Assembly: GCA_014843695.1 (NCBI GenBank) | Contig: CM026393.1 | Location: 10,188,734-10,252,733, forward strand | Source of the DNA: Archivesica marissinica | Taxonomy: Eukaryota > Mollusca > Bivalvia > Venerida > Vesicomyidae | Length of the DNA: 64,000 nt | Direction: 5' to 3' | Shown here: positions 1-16,589 of the stretch, piece after piece | Numbering within the stretch: the first letter of the stretch is position 1 | Layout: each line of letters opens with the position of its first letter | Notes under the pieces: model-generated | The model's database searches: none | The model's input: only the letters and a program-made list of their open reading frames with translations | What the model was told of the DNA's origin: nothing | Translations under genes and position numbers: made by a program

Positions 1-2285
1 ATTGTGTGATCCATCACCTAGCCCAGGTGTAACTCATTGTGTGATCCACCACCTACACAAGGTGTAACACATTGTGTGATCCACCACCTACACCAGGTGT
101 AACTCATTGTGTGATCCACCACCTACACCAGGTGTAACTCATCATGTGATCCACCACCTACACCAGGTGTAACTCATTGTATGATCCACCACCTACACCA
201 GGTGTAACTCATTGTGTGATCCACTATGTGTAACTCATTGTGTGATCCACCACCTACACCAGGTGTAACTCATTGTGTGATCCACCACCTACACCAGGTG
301 TAACTCATTGTGTGATCCACCAGGTGTAACTCGTCGTGTGATCCACCACCTAGGCCAGGTGTAACTCATTATGTGATCCACCACCTACACCAGGTGTAAC
401 ACATTGTGTGATCCACCACCTACACCAGGTGTAACTCGTTGTGTGATCCACCACCTACACCAGGTGTAACTCATTGTGTGATCCACCACCTACACCAGGT
501 GTAACACATTGTGTGATCCACCACCTACACCAGGTGTAACTCGTGTGATCCACCACCTAGGCCAGGTGTAACTCATTGTATGATCCTACACCAGGTGTAA
601 CTCATTGTATGATCCACCACCTACACCAGGTGTAACTCATTGTGTGATCCACCACCTACACCAGGTGTAACACATTGTGTGATCCACCACCTACACCAGG
701 TGTAACTCATTGTGTGATCCACCACCTACACCAGGTGTAACACATTGTGTGATCCACCACCTACACCAGGTGTAACACATTGTGTGATCCACCACCTACA
801 CCAGGTGTAACACATTGTGTGATCCACCACCTACACCAGGTGTAACTCATTGTGTGATCCACCACCTACACCAGGTGTAACTCATTGTGTGATCCACCAC
901 CTACACCAGGTGTAACTCATTGTGTGATCCACCACCTACACCAGGTGTAACTCATTGTGTGATCCACCACCTACACCAGGTGTAACTCATTGTGTGATCC
1001 ACCACCTACACCAGGTGTAACACATTGTGTGATCCACCACCTACACCAGGTGTAACACATTGTGTGATCCACCACCTACACCAGGTGTAACTCATTGTGT
1101 GATCCACCACCTACACCAGGTGTAACTCATTGTGTGATCCACCACCTACACCAGGTGTAACACATTGTATGATCCACCACCTACACCAGGTGTAACACAT
1201 TGTGTGATCCACCAACTACACCAGGTGTAACTCATTGTGTGATCCACCAGGTGTAACTCATTGTGTGATCCACCACCTACACCAGGTGTAACTCATTGTG
1301 TGATCCACCAGGTGTAACTCATTGTGTGATCCACCACCTACACCAGGTGTAGCCCATTGTATGATCCACCACCTACACCAGGTGTAACTCATTGTGTGAT
1401 CCACCACCTACACCAGGTGTAACTCATTGTGTGATCCACCACCTACGCCAGGTGTAACTCATTGTGTGATCCACCACCTACACCAGGTGTAACTCATTGT
1501 GTGATCCACCATCTACACCAGGTGTAACTCATTGTGTGATCCACCACCTAAACCAGGTGTAACACATTGTGTGATCCACCACCTACACCAGGTGTAACTC
1601 ATTGTGTGATCCACCACCTACACCAGGTGTAACTCATTGTGTGATCCACCACCTACACCAGGTGTAACTCATTGTGTGATCCACCACCTACACCAGGTGT
1701 AACTCATTGTGTGATCCACCACCTACACCAGGTGTAACTCATTGTGTGATCCACCACCTACACCAGGTGTAACTCATTGTGTGATCCACCACCTACACCA
1801 GGTGTAACACATTGTGTGATCCACCACCTACACCAGGTGTAACACATTGTGTGATCCACCACCTACACCAGGTGTAACTCATTGTGTGATCCACCACCTA
1901 CACCAGGTGTAACTCATTGTGTGATCCACCACCTACACCAGGTGTAACACATTGTGTGATCCACCACCTACACCAGGTGTAACTCATTGTGTGATCCACC
2001 ACCTACACCAGGTGTAACACATTGTGTGATCCACCACCTACACCAGGTGTAACACATTGTGTTATCCACCACCTACACCAGGTGTAACTCATTGTGTGAT
2101 CCACCACCTACACCAGGTGTAACACATTGTGTGATCAACCACCTACACCAGGTGTAACTCATTGTATGATCCACCACCTACACCAGGTGTAACTCATTGT
2201 GTGATCCACCACCTACACCAGGTGTAACACAGTGTGTGATCCACCACCTACACCAGGTGTAACACATTGTATGATCCACCACCTA
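1..2285. repeat. Satellite A, 35-bp tandem array
   Basis: About 65 head-to-tail copies of a 35-bp unit built from ATTGTGTGATCCACCACC, TACACCAGGTGT and AACTC. Each unit holds the inverted repeat ACACC-A-GGTGT, a potential short hairpin. The commonest variant is AACTCATT versus AACACATT. A shorter unit that has lost about 9 bp between CCACC direct repeats recurs, for example near 300, 1240 and 1300. The array starts before base 1 and runs into an assembly gap, so its length is unknown. No coding potential is seen. Confidence 0.97.
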
Positions 2286-3285
2286 NNNNNNNNNNNNNNN
2301 NNNNNNNNNNNNNNNNNNNNNNNNNNNNNNNNNNNNNNNNNNNNNNNNNNNNNNNNNNNNNNNNNNNNNNNNNNNNNNNNNNNNNNNNNNNNNNNNNNNN
2401 NNNNNNNNNNNNNNNNNNNNNNNNNNNNNNNNNNNNNNNNNNNNNNNNNNNNNNNNNNNNNNNNNNNNNNNNNNNNNNNNNNNNNNNNNNNNNNNNNNNN
2501 NNNNNNNNNNNNNNNNNNNNNNNNNNNNNNNNNNNNNNNNNNNNNNNNNNNNNNNNNNNNNNNNNNNNNNNNNNNNNNNNNNNNNNNNNNNNNNNNNNNN
2601 NNNNNNNNNNNNNNNNNNNNNNNNNNNNNNNNNNNNNNNNNNNNNNNNNNNNNNNNNNNNNNNNNNNNNNNNNNNNNNNNNNNNNNNNNNNNNNNNNNNN
2701 NNNNNNNNNNNNNNNNNNNNNNNNNNNNNNNNNNNNNNNNNNNNNNNNNNNNNNNNNNNNNNNNNNNNNNNNNNNNNNNNNNNNNNNNNNNNNNNNNNNN
2801 NNNNNNNNNNNNNNNNNNNNNNNNNNNNNNNNNNNNNNNNNNNNNNNNNNNNNNNNNNNNNNNNNNNNNNNNNNNNNNNNNNNNNNNNNNNNNNNNNNNN
2901 NNNNNNNNNNNNNNNNNNNNNNNNNNNNNNNNNNNNNNNNNNNNNNNNNNNNNNNNNNNNNNNNNNNNNNNNNNNNNNNNNNNNNNNNNNNNNNNNNNNN
3001 NNNNNNNNNNNNNNNNNNNNNNNNNNNNNNNNNNNNNNNNNNNNNNNNNNNNNNNNNNNNNNNNNNNNNNNNNNNNNNNNNNNNNNNNNNNNNNNNNNNN
3101 NNNNNNNNNNNNNNNNNNNNNNNNNNNNNNNNNNNNNNNNNNNNNNNNNNNNNNNNNNNNNNNNNNNNNNNNNNNNNNNNNNNNNNNNNNNNNNNNNNNN
3201 NNNNNNNNNNNNNNNNNNNNNNNNNNNNNNNNNNNNNNNNNNNNNNNNNNNNNNNNNNNNNNNNNNNNNNNNNNNNNNNNNNNNN
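2286..3285. other. Assembly gap, exactly 1000 N
   Basis: A run of exactly 1000 N, so a placeholder rather than a measured length. The left flank is the 35-bp satellite and the right flank is the unrelated 44/48-bp satellite, so the junction between them is missing. Open frames crossing it are artefacts. Confidence 0.99.
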
Positions 3286-5564
3286 CTAGCGTGGGATATA
3301 TATACAACATTCATCATTGTAGGGATGACCCTACTAGCGTGGGAAATATACAACATTCATCATTGTAGGGATGACCCTACTAGTGTGGGATATATATACC
3401 ACATTCATCATTGTAAGGATGACCCTACTTGCGTAGGATATATATACCACATTCATCATTGTAAGGATGACCCTACTAGTGTAGGAAATATACCACATTC
3501 ATCATTGTAAGGATGACCCTACTAGTGTGGGATATATATACCACATTCATCATTGTAGGGATGACCCTACTTGCGTAGGATATATATACCACATTCATCA
3601 TTGTAAGGATGACCCTACTAGTGTGGGATATACCACATTCATCATTGTAAGGATGACCCTACTAGTGTGGTATATATATACCACATTCATCATTGTAAGG
3701 ATGACCCTACTAGTGTGGGATATACCACATTCATCATTGTAGGGATGACCCTACTAGTGTGGGATATACCACATTCATCATTGTAAGGATGACCCTACTA
3801 GTGTGGGATATACCACATTCATCATTGTAAGGATGACCCTACTAGTGTGGTATATATATACCACATTCATCATTGTAAGGATGACCCTACTAGTGTGGGA
3901 TATACCACATTCATCATTGTAAGGATGACCCTACTAGTGTGGTATATATACCACATTCATCATTGTAAGGATGACCCTACTAGTGTGGGATATACCACAT
4001 TCATCATTGTAGGGATGACCCTACTAGTGTGGTATATATATACCACATTCATCATTGTAAGGATGACCCTACTAGTGTGGGATATACCACATTCATCATT
4101 GTAAGGATGACCCTACTAGCGTGGGATATATATACCACATTCATCATTGTAAGGATGACCCTACTAGTGTGGGATATACCACATTCATCATTGTAAGGAT
4201 GACCCTACTAGTGTGGGATATACCACATTCATCATTGTAAGGATGACCCTACTTGCGTAGGATATATATACCACATTCATCATTGTAAGGATGACCCTAC
4301 TTGCGTAGGATATATATACCACATTCATCATTGTAAGGATGACCCTACTAGTGTGGTATATATATACCACATTCATCATTGTAAGGATGACCCTACTAGT
4401 GTGGGATATACCACATTCATCATTGTAAGGATGACCCTACTTGCGTAGGATATATATACCACATTCATCATTGTAGGGATGACCCTACTAGTGTGGGATA
4501 TACCACATTCATCATTGTAAGGATGACCCTACTAGTGTGGGATATACCACATTCATCATTGTAGGGATGACCCTACTAGTGTGGATATATATATACCACA
4601 TTCATCATTGTAGGATGACCCTACTAGTGTGGATATATATACCACATTCATCATTGTAGGGATGACCCTACTAGTGTGGGATATATATACCACATTCATC
4701 ATTGTAGGGATGACCCTACTAGTGTGGGATATATATACCACATTCATCATTGTAGGGATGACCCTACTAGGTGGGATATACCACATTCATCATTGTAGGA
4801 TGACCCTACTAGTGGGATATATATACCACATTCATCATTGTAGGATGACCCTACTAGTGTGGGATATATATACCACATTCATCATTGTAAGGATGACCCT
4901 ACTAGTGTAGGATATACCACATTCATCATTGTAAGGATGACCCTACTTGCGTAGGATATACCACATTCATCATTGTAAGGATGACCCTACTAGTGTAGGA
5001 TATACCACATTCATCATTGTAGGGATGACCCTACTAGTGTGGGATATACCACATTCATCATTGTAAGGATGACCCTACTAGCGTAGGATATATATACCAC
5101 ATTCATCATTGTAAGGATGACCCTACTAGTGTGGGATATACCACATTCATCATTGTAAGGATGACCCTACTAGTGTGGGATATACCACATTCATCATTGT
5201 AAGGATGACCCTACTAGTGTGGGATATACCACATTCATCATTGTAAGGATGACCCTACTAGTGTGGGATATACCACATTCATCATTGTAAGGATGACCCT
5301 ACTAGTGTAGGATATACCACATTCATCATTGTAGGGATGACCCTACTAGTGTGGGATATACCACATTCATCATTGTAAGGATGACCCTACTTGTGTAGGA
5401 TATATATACCACATTCATCATTGTAAGGATGACCCTACTTGCGTAGGATATATATACCACATTCATCATTGTAAGGATGACCCTACTAGTGTGGGATATA
5501 TATACCACATTCATCATTGTAAGGATGACCCTACTAGTGTGGGATATATATACCACATTCATCA

Positions 5565-6450
5565 TTGTAGGGATGACCCTACTATTGGTGGATATACCAC
5601 ATTCATCATTGTAGGGATGACCCTACTAGTGTGGGATATATATACCACATTCATCATTGTAGGGATGACCCTACTAGTGTGGGATATATATACCACATTC
5701 ATCATTGTAGGGATGACCCTACTAGTGTGGGATATATATACCACATTCATCATTGTAGGGATGACCCTACTAGTGTGGGATATATATACCACATTCATCA
5801 TTGTAGGGATGACCCTACTAGTGTAGGATATACCACATTCATCATTGTAGGGATGACCCTACTAGTGTGGGATATATATACCACATTCATCATTGTAGGG
5901 ATGACCCTACTAGTGTAGGATATACCACATTCATCATTATAGGATGACCCTACTAGCGTGGGATATACCACATTCATCATTGTAAGGATGACCCTACTTG
6001 CGTAGGATATATATACGACATTCATCATTGTAAGGATGACCCTACTAGTGTGGGATATATATACCACATTCATCATTGTAGGGATGACCCTACTAGCATA
6101 GGATATATATACCACATTCATCATTGTATGGATGACCCTACTAGTGTGGGATATATATACCACATTCATCATTGTAGGGATGACCCTACTAGTGTGGGAT
6201 ATACCACATTCATCATTGTAAGGATGACCCTACTAGCGTGGGATATACCACATTCATCATTGTAAGGATGACCCTACTAGTGTGGGATATACCACATTCA
6301 TCATTGTAGGGATGACCCTACTAGTGTGGGATATACCACATTCATCATTGTAAGGATGACCCTACTAGTGTGGGATATACCACATTCATCATTGTAGGGA
6401 TGACCCTACTAGTGTGGGATATACCACATTCATCATTGTAAGGATGACCC
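5565..6450. repeat. Higher-order block of satellite B, copy 1 (second copy near 9584-10470)
   Basis: This block recurs about 4019 bp downstream. Shared private variants include TATTGGTGGATATACC (5583 and 9601), TATATACGACATTC (about 6012 and 10031) and CTAGCATAGG followed by GTATGGATGACC (about 6093 and 10112). A few substitutions and small indels separate the copies, so the duplication is recent but not identical. Confidence 0.8.
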
Positions 6451-9400
6451 TACTAGTGTAGGATATACCACATTCATCATTGTAAGGATGACCCTACTTG
6501 CGTAGGATATATATACCACATTCATCATTGTAGGGATGACCCTACTAGTGTGGGATATATATACCACATTCATCATTGTAGGGATGACCCTACTAGTGTG
6601 GGATATATATACCACATTCATCATTGTAGGGATGACCCTACTAGTGTGGGAATATATACCACATTCATCATTGTAGGGATGACCCTACTAGTGTGGGATA
6701 TACCACATTCATCATTGTAGGGATGACCCTACTAGTGTGGATATATATACCACATTCATCATTGTAAGGATGACCCTACTAGTGTGGGATATACCACATT
6801 CATCATTGTAAGGATGACCCTACTAGTGTGGGATATACCACATTCATCATTGTAAGGATGACCCTACTAGTGTGGGATATATATACCACATTCATCATTG
6901 TAAGGATGACCCTACTAGTGTGGGATATACCACATTCATCATTGTAAGGATGACCCTACTAGTGTGGTATATATATACCACATTCATCATTGTAAGGATG
7001 ACCCTACTAGTGTGGGATATACCACATTCATCATTGTAGGGATGACCCTACTAGTGTGGGATATACCACATTCATCATTGTAAGGATGACCCTACTGTGG
7101 ATATATATACCACATTCATCATTGTAAGGATGACCCTACTAGTGTGGGATATATATACCACATTCATCATTGTAGGGATGACCCTACTAGTGTGGTATAT
7201 ATATACCACATTCATCATTGTAAGGATGACCCTACTAGTGTGGGATATACCACATTCATCATTGTAAGGATGACCCTACTAGTGTGGATATATATACCAC
7301 ATTCATCATTGTAAGGATGACCCTACTAGTGTGGGATATACCACATTCATCATTGTAAGGATGACCCTACTAGTGTGGGATATATATACCACATTCATCA
7401 TTGTAAGGATGACCCTACTAGTGTGGGATATACCACATTCATCATTGTAGGGATGACCCTACTAGTGTGGGATATATATACCACATTCATCATTGTAAGG
7501 ATGACCCTACTAGTGTGGGATATACCACATTCATCATTGTAAGGATGACCCTACTAGTGTGGGAATATACCACATTCATCATTGTAGGGATGACCCTACT
7601 AGTGTGGGATATACCACATTCATCATTGTAAGGATGACCCTACTAGTGTGGGATATATATACCACATTCATCATTGTAAGGATGACCCTACTAGTGTGGG
7701 ATATATATACCACATTCATCATTGTAAGGATGACCCTACTAGTGTGGGATATATACCACATTCATCATTGTAAGGATGACCCTACTAGTGTGGGATATAT
7801 ACACATTCATCATTGTAAGGATGACCCTACTAGTGTGGGATATATATACCACATTCATCATTGTAAGGATGACCCTACTAGTGTGGGATATACCACATTC
7901 ATCATTGTAGGGATGACCCTACTAGTGTGGATATATATACCACATTCATCATTGTAGGGATGACCCTACTAGTGTGGGATATATATACCACATTCATCAT
8001 TGTAGGGATGACCCTACTAGTGTGGGATATACCACATTCATCATTATAGGGATGACCCTACTAGTGTGGGATATATATACCACATTCATCATTGTAGGGA
8101 TGACCCTACTAGTATGGGATATACCACATTCATCATTGTAGGGATGACCCTACTAGTGTGGGATATACCACATTCATCATTGTAAGGATGACCCTACTAG
8201 TGTGGGATATACCACATTCATCATTGTAAGGATGACCCTACTAGTGTGGGATATACCACATTCATCATTGTAAGGATGACTCTACTTGCGTAGGATATAT
8301 ATACCACATTCATCATTGTAAGGATGACCCTACTTGCGTAGGATATATATACCACATTCATCATTGTAAGGATGACCCTACTAGTGTGGTATATATATAT
8401 ACCACATTCTTTATTGTAGGGATGACCCTACTAGCGTGGGATATATATACCACATTCATCATTGTAAGGATGACCCTACTAGTGTGGTATATATATACCA
8501 CATTCATCATTGCAGGGATGACCCTACTAGTGTGGGATATATATACCACATTCATCATTGTAGGGATGACCCTACTAGTGTGGGATATATATACCACATT
8601 CATCATTGTAGGGATGACCCTACTAGTGTGGGATATATATACCACATTCATCATTGTAGGGATGACCCTACTAGTGTGGGATATATATACCACATTCATC
8701 ATTGTAAGGATGACCCTACTTGCGTAGGATATATATACCACATTCATCATTGTAAGGATGACCCTACTAGTGTGGGATATATATACCACATTCATCATTG
8801 TAGGGATGACCCTACTAGTGTGGGATATATATACCACATTCATCATTGTAAGGATGACCCTACTTGCGTAGGATATATATACCACATTCATCATTGTATG
8901 GATGACCCTACTAGTGTGGGATATACCACATTCATCATTGTAAGGATGACCCTACTAGTGTGGTATATATATACCACATTCATCATTGTAAGGATGACCC
9001 TACTAGTGTGGGATATACCACATTCATCATTGTAAGGATGACCCTACTAGTGTGGGATATACCACATTCATCATTGTAAGGATGACCCTACTAGTGTGGG
9101 ATATACCACATTCATCATTGTAGGGATGACCCTACTAGTGTGGGATATACCACATTCATCATTGTAAGGATGACCTTACTAGTGTGGGATATACCACATT
9201 CATCATTGTAGGGATGACCCTACTAGTGTGGGATATACCACATTCATCATTGTAAGGATGACCCTACTTGTGTAGGATATATATACCACATTCATCATTG
9301 TAAGGATGACCCTACTTGCGTAGGATATATATACCACATTCATCATTGTAAGGATGACCCTACTAGTGTGGTATATATATACCACATTCATCATTGTAGG

Positions 9401-12400
9401 GATGACCCTACTGGTGTGGGATATATATACCACATTCATCATTGTAGGGATGACCCTACTAGTGTAGGATATACCACATTCATCATTGTAGGGATGACCC
9501 TACTAGTGTGGGATATATATACCACATTCATCATTGTAAGGATGACCCTACTAGTGTGGGATATATATACCACATTCATCATTGTAGGGATGACCCTACT
9601 ATTGGTGGATATACCACATTCATCATTGTAGGGATGACCCTACTAGTGTGGGATATATATATACCACATTCATCATTGTAGGGATGACCCTACTAGTGTG
9701 GGATATATATACCACATTCATCATTGTAGGGATGACCCTACTAGTGTGGGATATATATACCACATTCATCATTGTAGGGATGACCCTACTAGTGTGGGAT
9801 ATATATACCACATTCATCATTGTAGGGATGACCCTACTAGTGTAGGATATACCACATTCATCATTATAGGGATGACCCTACTAGTGTGGGATATATATAC
9901 CACATTCATCATTGTAGGGATGACCCTACTAGTGTAGGATATACCACATTCATCATTATAGGATGACCCTACTAGCGTGGGATATACCACATTCATTATT
10001 GTAAGGATGACCCTACTTGCGTAGGATATATATACGACATTCATCATTGTAAGGATGACCCTACTAGTGTGGGATATATATACCACATTCATCATTATAG
10101 GGATGACCCTACTAGCATAGGATATATATACCACATTCATCATTGTATGGATGACCCTACTAGTGTGGGATATATATACCACATTCATCATTGTAGGGAT
10201 GACCCTACTAGTGTGGGATATACCACATTCATCATTGTAAGGATGACCCTACTAGCGTGGGATATACCACATTCATCATTGTAAGGATGACCCTACTAGT
10301 GTGGGATATACCACATTCATCATTGTAGGGATGACCCTACTAGTGTGGGATATACCACATTCATCATTGTAAGGATGACCCTACTAGTGTGGGATATACC
10401 ACATTCATCATTGTAGGGATGACCCTACTAGTGTGGGATATACCACATTCATCATTGTAAGGATGACCCTACTTGCGTAGGATATATATACCACATTCAT
10501 CATTGTAAGGATGACCCTACTTGCGTAGGATATATATACCACATTCATCATTGTAAGGATGACCCTACTAGTGTGGTATATATATACCACATTCATCATT
10601 GTAGGGATGACCCTACTAGTGTGGGATATATATACCACATTCATCATTGTAGGGATGACCCTACTAGTGTGGGATATATACCACATTCATCATTGTAGGG
10701 ATGACCCTACTAGTGTAGGATATACCACATTCATCATTGTAGGGATGACCCTACTAGTGTGGGATATATATACCACATTCATCATTGTAGGGATGACCCT
10801 ACTAGTGTGGGATATACCACATTCATCATTGTAGGGATGACCCTACTAGTGTGGGATATACCACATTCATCATTGTAAGGATGACCCTACTAGTGTGGGA
10901 TATACCACATTCATCATTGTAAGGATGACCCTACTAGTGTGGGATATACCACATTCATCATTGTAAGGATGACCCTACTAGTGTGGGATATACCACATTC
11001 ATCATTGTAAGGATGACCCTACTAGTGTGGGATATATATACCACATTCATCATTGTAAGGATGACCCTACTAGTGTGGTATATATATACCACATTCATCA
11101 TTGTAAGGATGACCCTACTAGTGTGGGATATACCACATTCATCATTGTAAGGATGACCCTACTAGTGTGGGATATACCACATTCATCATTGTAAGGATGA
11201 CCCTACTAGTGTGGGATATACCACATTCATCATTGTAAGGATGACCCTACTAGTGTGGGATATATATACCACATTCATCATTGTAAGGATGACCCTACTA
11301 GTGTGGGATATACCACATTCATCATTGTAAGGATGACCCTACTAGTGTGGGATATATATACCACATTCATCATTGTAAGGATGACCCTACTAGTGTGGGA
11401 TATACCACATTCATCATTGTAAGGATGACCCTACTAGTGTGGTATATATATACCACATTCATCATTGTAGGGATGACCCTACTAGTGTGGGATATATATA
11501 CCACATTCATCATTGTAGGGATGACCCTACTAGTGTGGGATATACCACATTCATCATTGTAGGGATGACCCTACTAGTGTGGGATATATATACCACATTC
11601 ATCATTGTAGGGATGACCCTACTAGTGTGGGATATACCACATTCATCATTGTAGGGATGACCCTACTAGTGTGGGATATACCACATTCATCATTGTAAGG
11701 ATGACCCTACTAGTGTGGGATATACCACATTCATCATTGTAAGGATGACCCTACTAGTGTGGGATATATACCACATTCATCATTGTAAGGATGACCCTAC
11801 TAGTGTGGGATATACCACATTCATCATTGTAGGATGACCCTACTAGTGTGGGATATACCACATTCATCATTGTAAGGATGACCCTACTAGTGTGGGATAT
11901 ATATACCACATTCATCATTGTAGGGATGACCCTACTAGTGGTATATATATACCACATTCATCATTGTAAGGATGACCCTACTAGTGTGGGATATACCACA
12001 TTCATCATTGTAAGATGACCCTACTAGTGTGGGATATACCACATTCATCATTGTAAGGATGACCCTACTAGTGTGGGATATACCACATTCATCATTGTAG
12101 GGATGACCCTACTAGTGTGGGATATATATACCACATTCATCATTGTAAGGATGACCCTACTAGTGTGGGATATACCACATTCATCATTGTAAGGATGACC
12201 CTACTAGTGTGGGATATACCACATTCATCATTGTAGGGATGACCCTACTAGTGTGGGATATACCACATTCATCATTGTAAGGATGACCCTACTAGCGTAG
12301 GATATATATACCACATTCATCATTGTAAGGATGACCCTACTAGTGTGGGATATATATACCACATTCATCATTGTAGGGATGACCCTACTAGTGTGGGATA

Positions 12401-15400
12401 TACCACATTCATCATTGTAAGGATGACCCTACTAGTGTGGGATATACCACATTCATCATTGTAGGGATGACCCTACTAGTGTGGGATATACCACATTCAT
12501 CATTGTAAGGATGACCCTACTAGTGTGGGATATACCACATTCATCATTGTAGGGATGACCCTACTAGTGTGGGATATACTACATTCATCATTGTAAGGAT
12601 GACTCTACTTGTGTAGGATATATATACCACATTCATCATTGTAAGGATGACCCTACTTGTGTAGGATATATATACCACATTCATCATTGTAAGGATGACC
12701 CTAATAGTGTGGTATATATATACCACATTCATCATTGTAGGGATGACCCTACTGGTGTGGGATATATATACCACATTCATCATTGTAGGATGACCCTACT
12801 AGTGTGGGATATATATACCACATTCATCATTGTAGGGATGACCCTACTAGTGTAGGATATACCACATTCATCATTGTAGGGATGACCCTACTAGTGTGGG
12901 ATATATATATACCACATTCATCATTATAGGGATGACCCTACTTGCGTAGGATATATATACCACATTCATCATTGTAAGGATGACCCTACTATTGTGGTAT
13001 ATATATACCACATTCATCATTGTAAGGATGACCCTACTAGAGTAGGATATACCACATTCATCATTATAGGGATGACCCTACTAGCGTGGGATATACCACA
13101 TTCATCATTGTAAGGATGACCCTACTTGCGTAGGATATATATACCACATTCATCATTGTAAGGATGACCCTACTTGCGTAGGATATATATACCACATTCA
13201 TCATTGTAGGGATGACCCTACTAGTGTGGTATATATATACCACATTCATCATTGTAAGGATGACCCTACTAGTGTGGGATATACCACATTCATCATTGTA
13301 AGGATGACCCTACTTGCGTAGGATATATATACCACATTCATCATTGTAGGGATGACCCTACTAGTGTGGGATATACCACATTCATCATTGTAAGGATGAC
13401 CCTACTTGCGTAGGATATATATACCACATTCATCATTGTAAGGATGACCCTACTTGCGTAGGATATATATACCACATTCATCATTGTAGGGATGACCCTA
13501 CTAGTGTGGGATATATATACCACATTCATCATTGTAAGGATGACCCTACTAGTGTAGGATATACCACATTCAACATTGTAGGGATGACCCTACTAGTGTG
13601 GGATATATATACCACATTCATCATTGTAGGGATGACCCTACTAGCGTGGGATATATATACAACATTCATCATTGTAAGGATGACCCTACTAGTGTGGGAT
13701 ATATATACCACATTCATCATTGTAGGGATAACCCTACTAGTGTGGGATATATATACCATATTCATCATTGTAGGGATGACCCTACTAGTGTGGGATATAT
13801 ATACCACATTCATCATTGTAGGGATGACCCTACTGGTGTGGGATATATATACCACATTCATCATTGTAGGGATGACCCTACTAGTGTGGGATATACCACA
13901 TTCAACATTATAGGGATGACCCTACTAGTGTGGGATATATATACCACATTCATCATTGTAGGGATGACCCTACTAGCGTGGGATATACCACATTCATCAT
14001 TGTAGGGATGACCCTACTAGTGTGGGATATACCACATTCATCATTGTAAGGATGACCCTACTTGCGTAGGATATACTACATTCATCATTGTAAGGATGAC
14101 CCTACTTGCGTAGGATATACCACATTCATCATTGTAAGGATGACCCTACTAGTGTAGGATATACCACATTCATCATTATAGGGATGACCTACTAGCATGG
14201 GATATACCACATTCATCATTGTAAGGATGACCCTACTAGTGTGGGATATATATACCACATTCATCATTGTTAGGATGACCCTACTAGTGTGGGATATACC
14301 ACATTCATCATTGTAGGGATGACCCTACTAGTGTGGGATATACCACATTCATCATTGTAAGGATGACCCTACTAGTGTGGGATATACCACATTCATCATT
14401 GTAGGGATGACCCTACTAGTGTGGGATATACCACATTCATCATTGTAAGGATGACTCTACTTGTGTAGGATATATATACCACATTCATCATTGTAAGGAT
14501 GACCCTACTTGCGTAGGATATATATACCACATTCATCATTGTAAGGATAACCCTACTTGTGTAGGATATATATACCACATTCATCATTGTAGGGATGACC
14601 CTACTAGTGTGGGATATACTACATTCAACATTATAGTGATGACCCTACTAGTGTGGGATATATATACCACATTCATCATTGTAGGGATGACCCTACTAGC
14701 GTGGGATATATATACCACATTCATCATTGTAAGGATGACCCTACTAGTGTAGGATATACCACATTCATCATTATAGGGATGACCCTACTAGCATGGGATA
14801 TACCACATTCATCATTGTAAGGATGACCCTACTTGCATAGGATATATATACCACATTCATCATTGTAAGGATGACCCTACTTGCGTAGGATATATATACC
14901 ACATTCATCATTGTAGGGATGACCCTACTAGTGTGGTATATATATACCATATTCGTCATTGTAAGGATAACCCTACTAGTGTGGGATATACCACATTCAT
15001 TATTGTAAGGATGACCCTACTAGTGTGGGATATACCACATTCATCATTGTAAGGATGACCCTACTTGCGTAGGATATATATACCACATTCATCATTGTAA
15101 GGATGACCCTACTTGCGTAGGATATATATACCACATTCATCATTGTAGGGATGACCCTACTAGTGTGGGATATATATACCACATTCATCATTGTAAGGAT
15201 GACCCTACTAGTGTAGGATATACCACAATCAACATTGTAGGGATGACCCTACTAGTGTGGGATATATATACCACATTCATCATTGTAGGGATGACCCTAC
15301 TAGCGTGGGATATATATACAACATTCATCATTGTAGGGATGACCCTACTGGTGTGGGATATATATACCACATTCATCATTGTAGACCTACTAGGGATGAC

Positions 15401-16589
15401 CCTACTAGTGTGGGATATATATACCACATTCATCATTGTAGGGATGACCCTACTAGTGTAGGATATACCACATTCATCATTGTAGGGATGACCCTACTAG
15501 TGTGGGATATATATACCACATTCATCATTATAGGGATGACCCTACTTGCGTAGGATATATATACCACATTCATCATTGTAAGGATGACCCTACTATTGTG
15601 GTATATATATACCACATTCATCATTGTAAGGATGACCCTACTAGTGTAGGATATACCACATTCATCATTATAGGGATGACCCTACTAGCGTGGGATATAC
15701 CACATTCATCATTGTAAGGATGACCCTACTTGCATAGGATATATATACCACATTCATCATTGTAGGGATGACCCTACTGGTGTGGGATATATATACCACA
15801 TTCATCATTGTAGGGATGACCCTACTAGTGTGGGATATACCACATTCAACATTATAGGGATGACCCTACTAGTGTGGGATATATATACCACATTCATCAT
15901 TGTAGGGATGACCCTACTAGCGTGGGATATATATACCACATTCATCATTGTAAGGATGACCCTACTAGTGTAGGATATACCACATTCATCATTATAGGGA
16001 TGACCCTACTAGCGTGGGATATACCACATTCATCATTGTAAGGATGACCCTACTTGCATAGGATATATATACCACATTCATTATTGTAAGGATGACCCTA
16101 CTTGCGTAGGATATATATACCACATTCATCATTGTAGGGATGACCCTACTAGTGTGGTATATATATACCACATTCATCATTGTAAGGATGACCCTACTAG
16201 TGTGGGATATACCACATTCATCATTGTAAGGATGACCCTACTTGCGTAGGATATATATACCACATTCATCATTGTAGGGATGACCCTACTAGTGTGGGAT
16301 ATACCACATTCATCATTGTAAGGATGACCCTACTTGCGTAGGATATATATACCACATTCATCATTGTAAGGATGACCCTACTTGCGTAGGATATATATAC
16401 CACATTCATCATTGTAGGGATGACCCTACTAGTGTGGGATATATATACCACATTCATCATTGTAAGGATGACCCTACTAGTGTAGGATATACCACATTCA
16501 TCATTGTAGGGATGACCCTACTAGTGTGGGATATATATACCACATTCATCATTGTAGGGATGACCCTACTAGCGTGGGATATATATACA

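Noticed and set aside
2213..3368. Open frames of 340-378 codons across the first N gap
   Set aside because: Nearly all residues are undetermined; the gap has no stop codons to end them.
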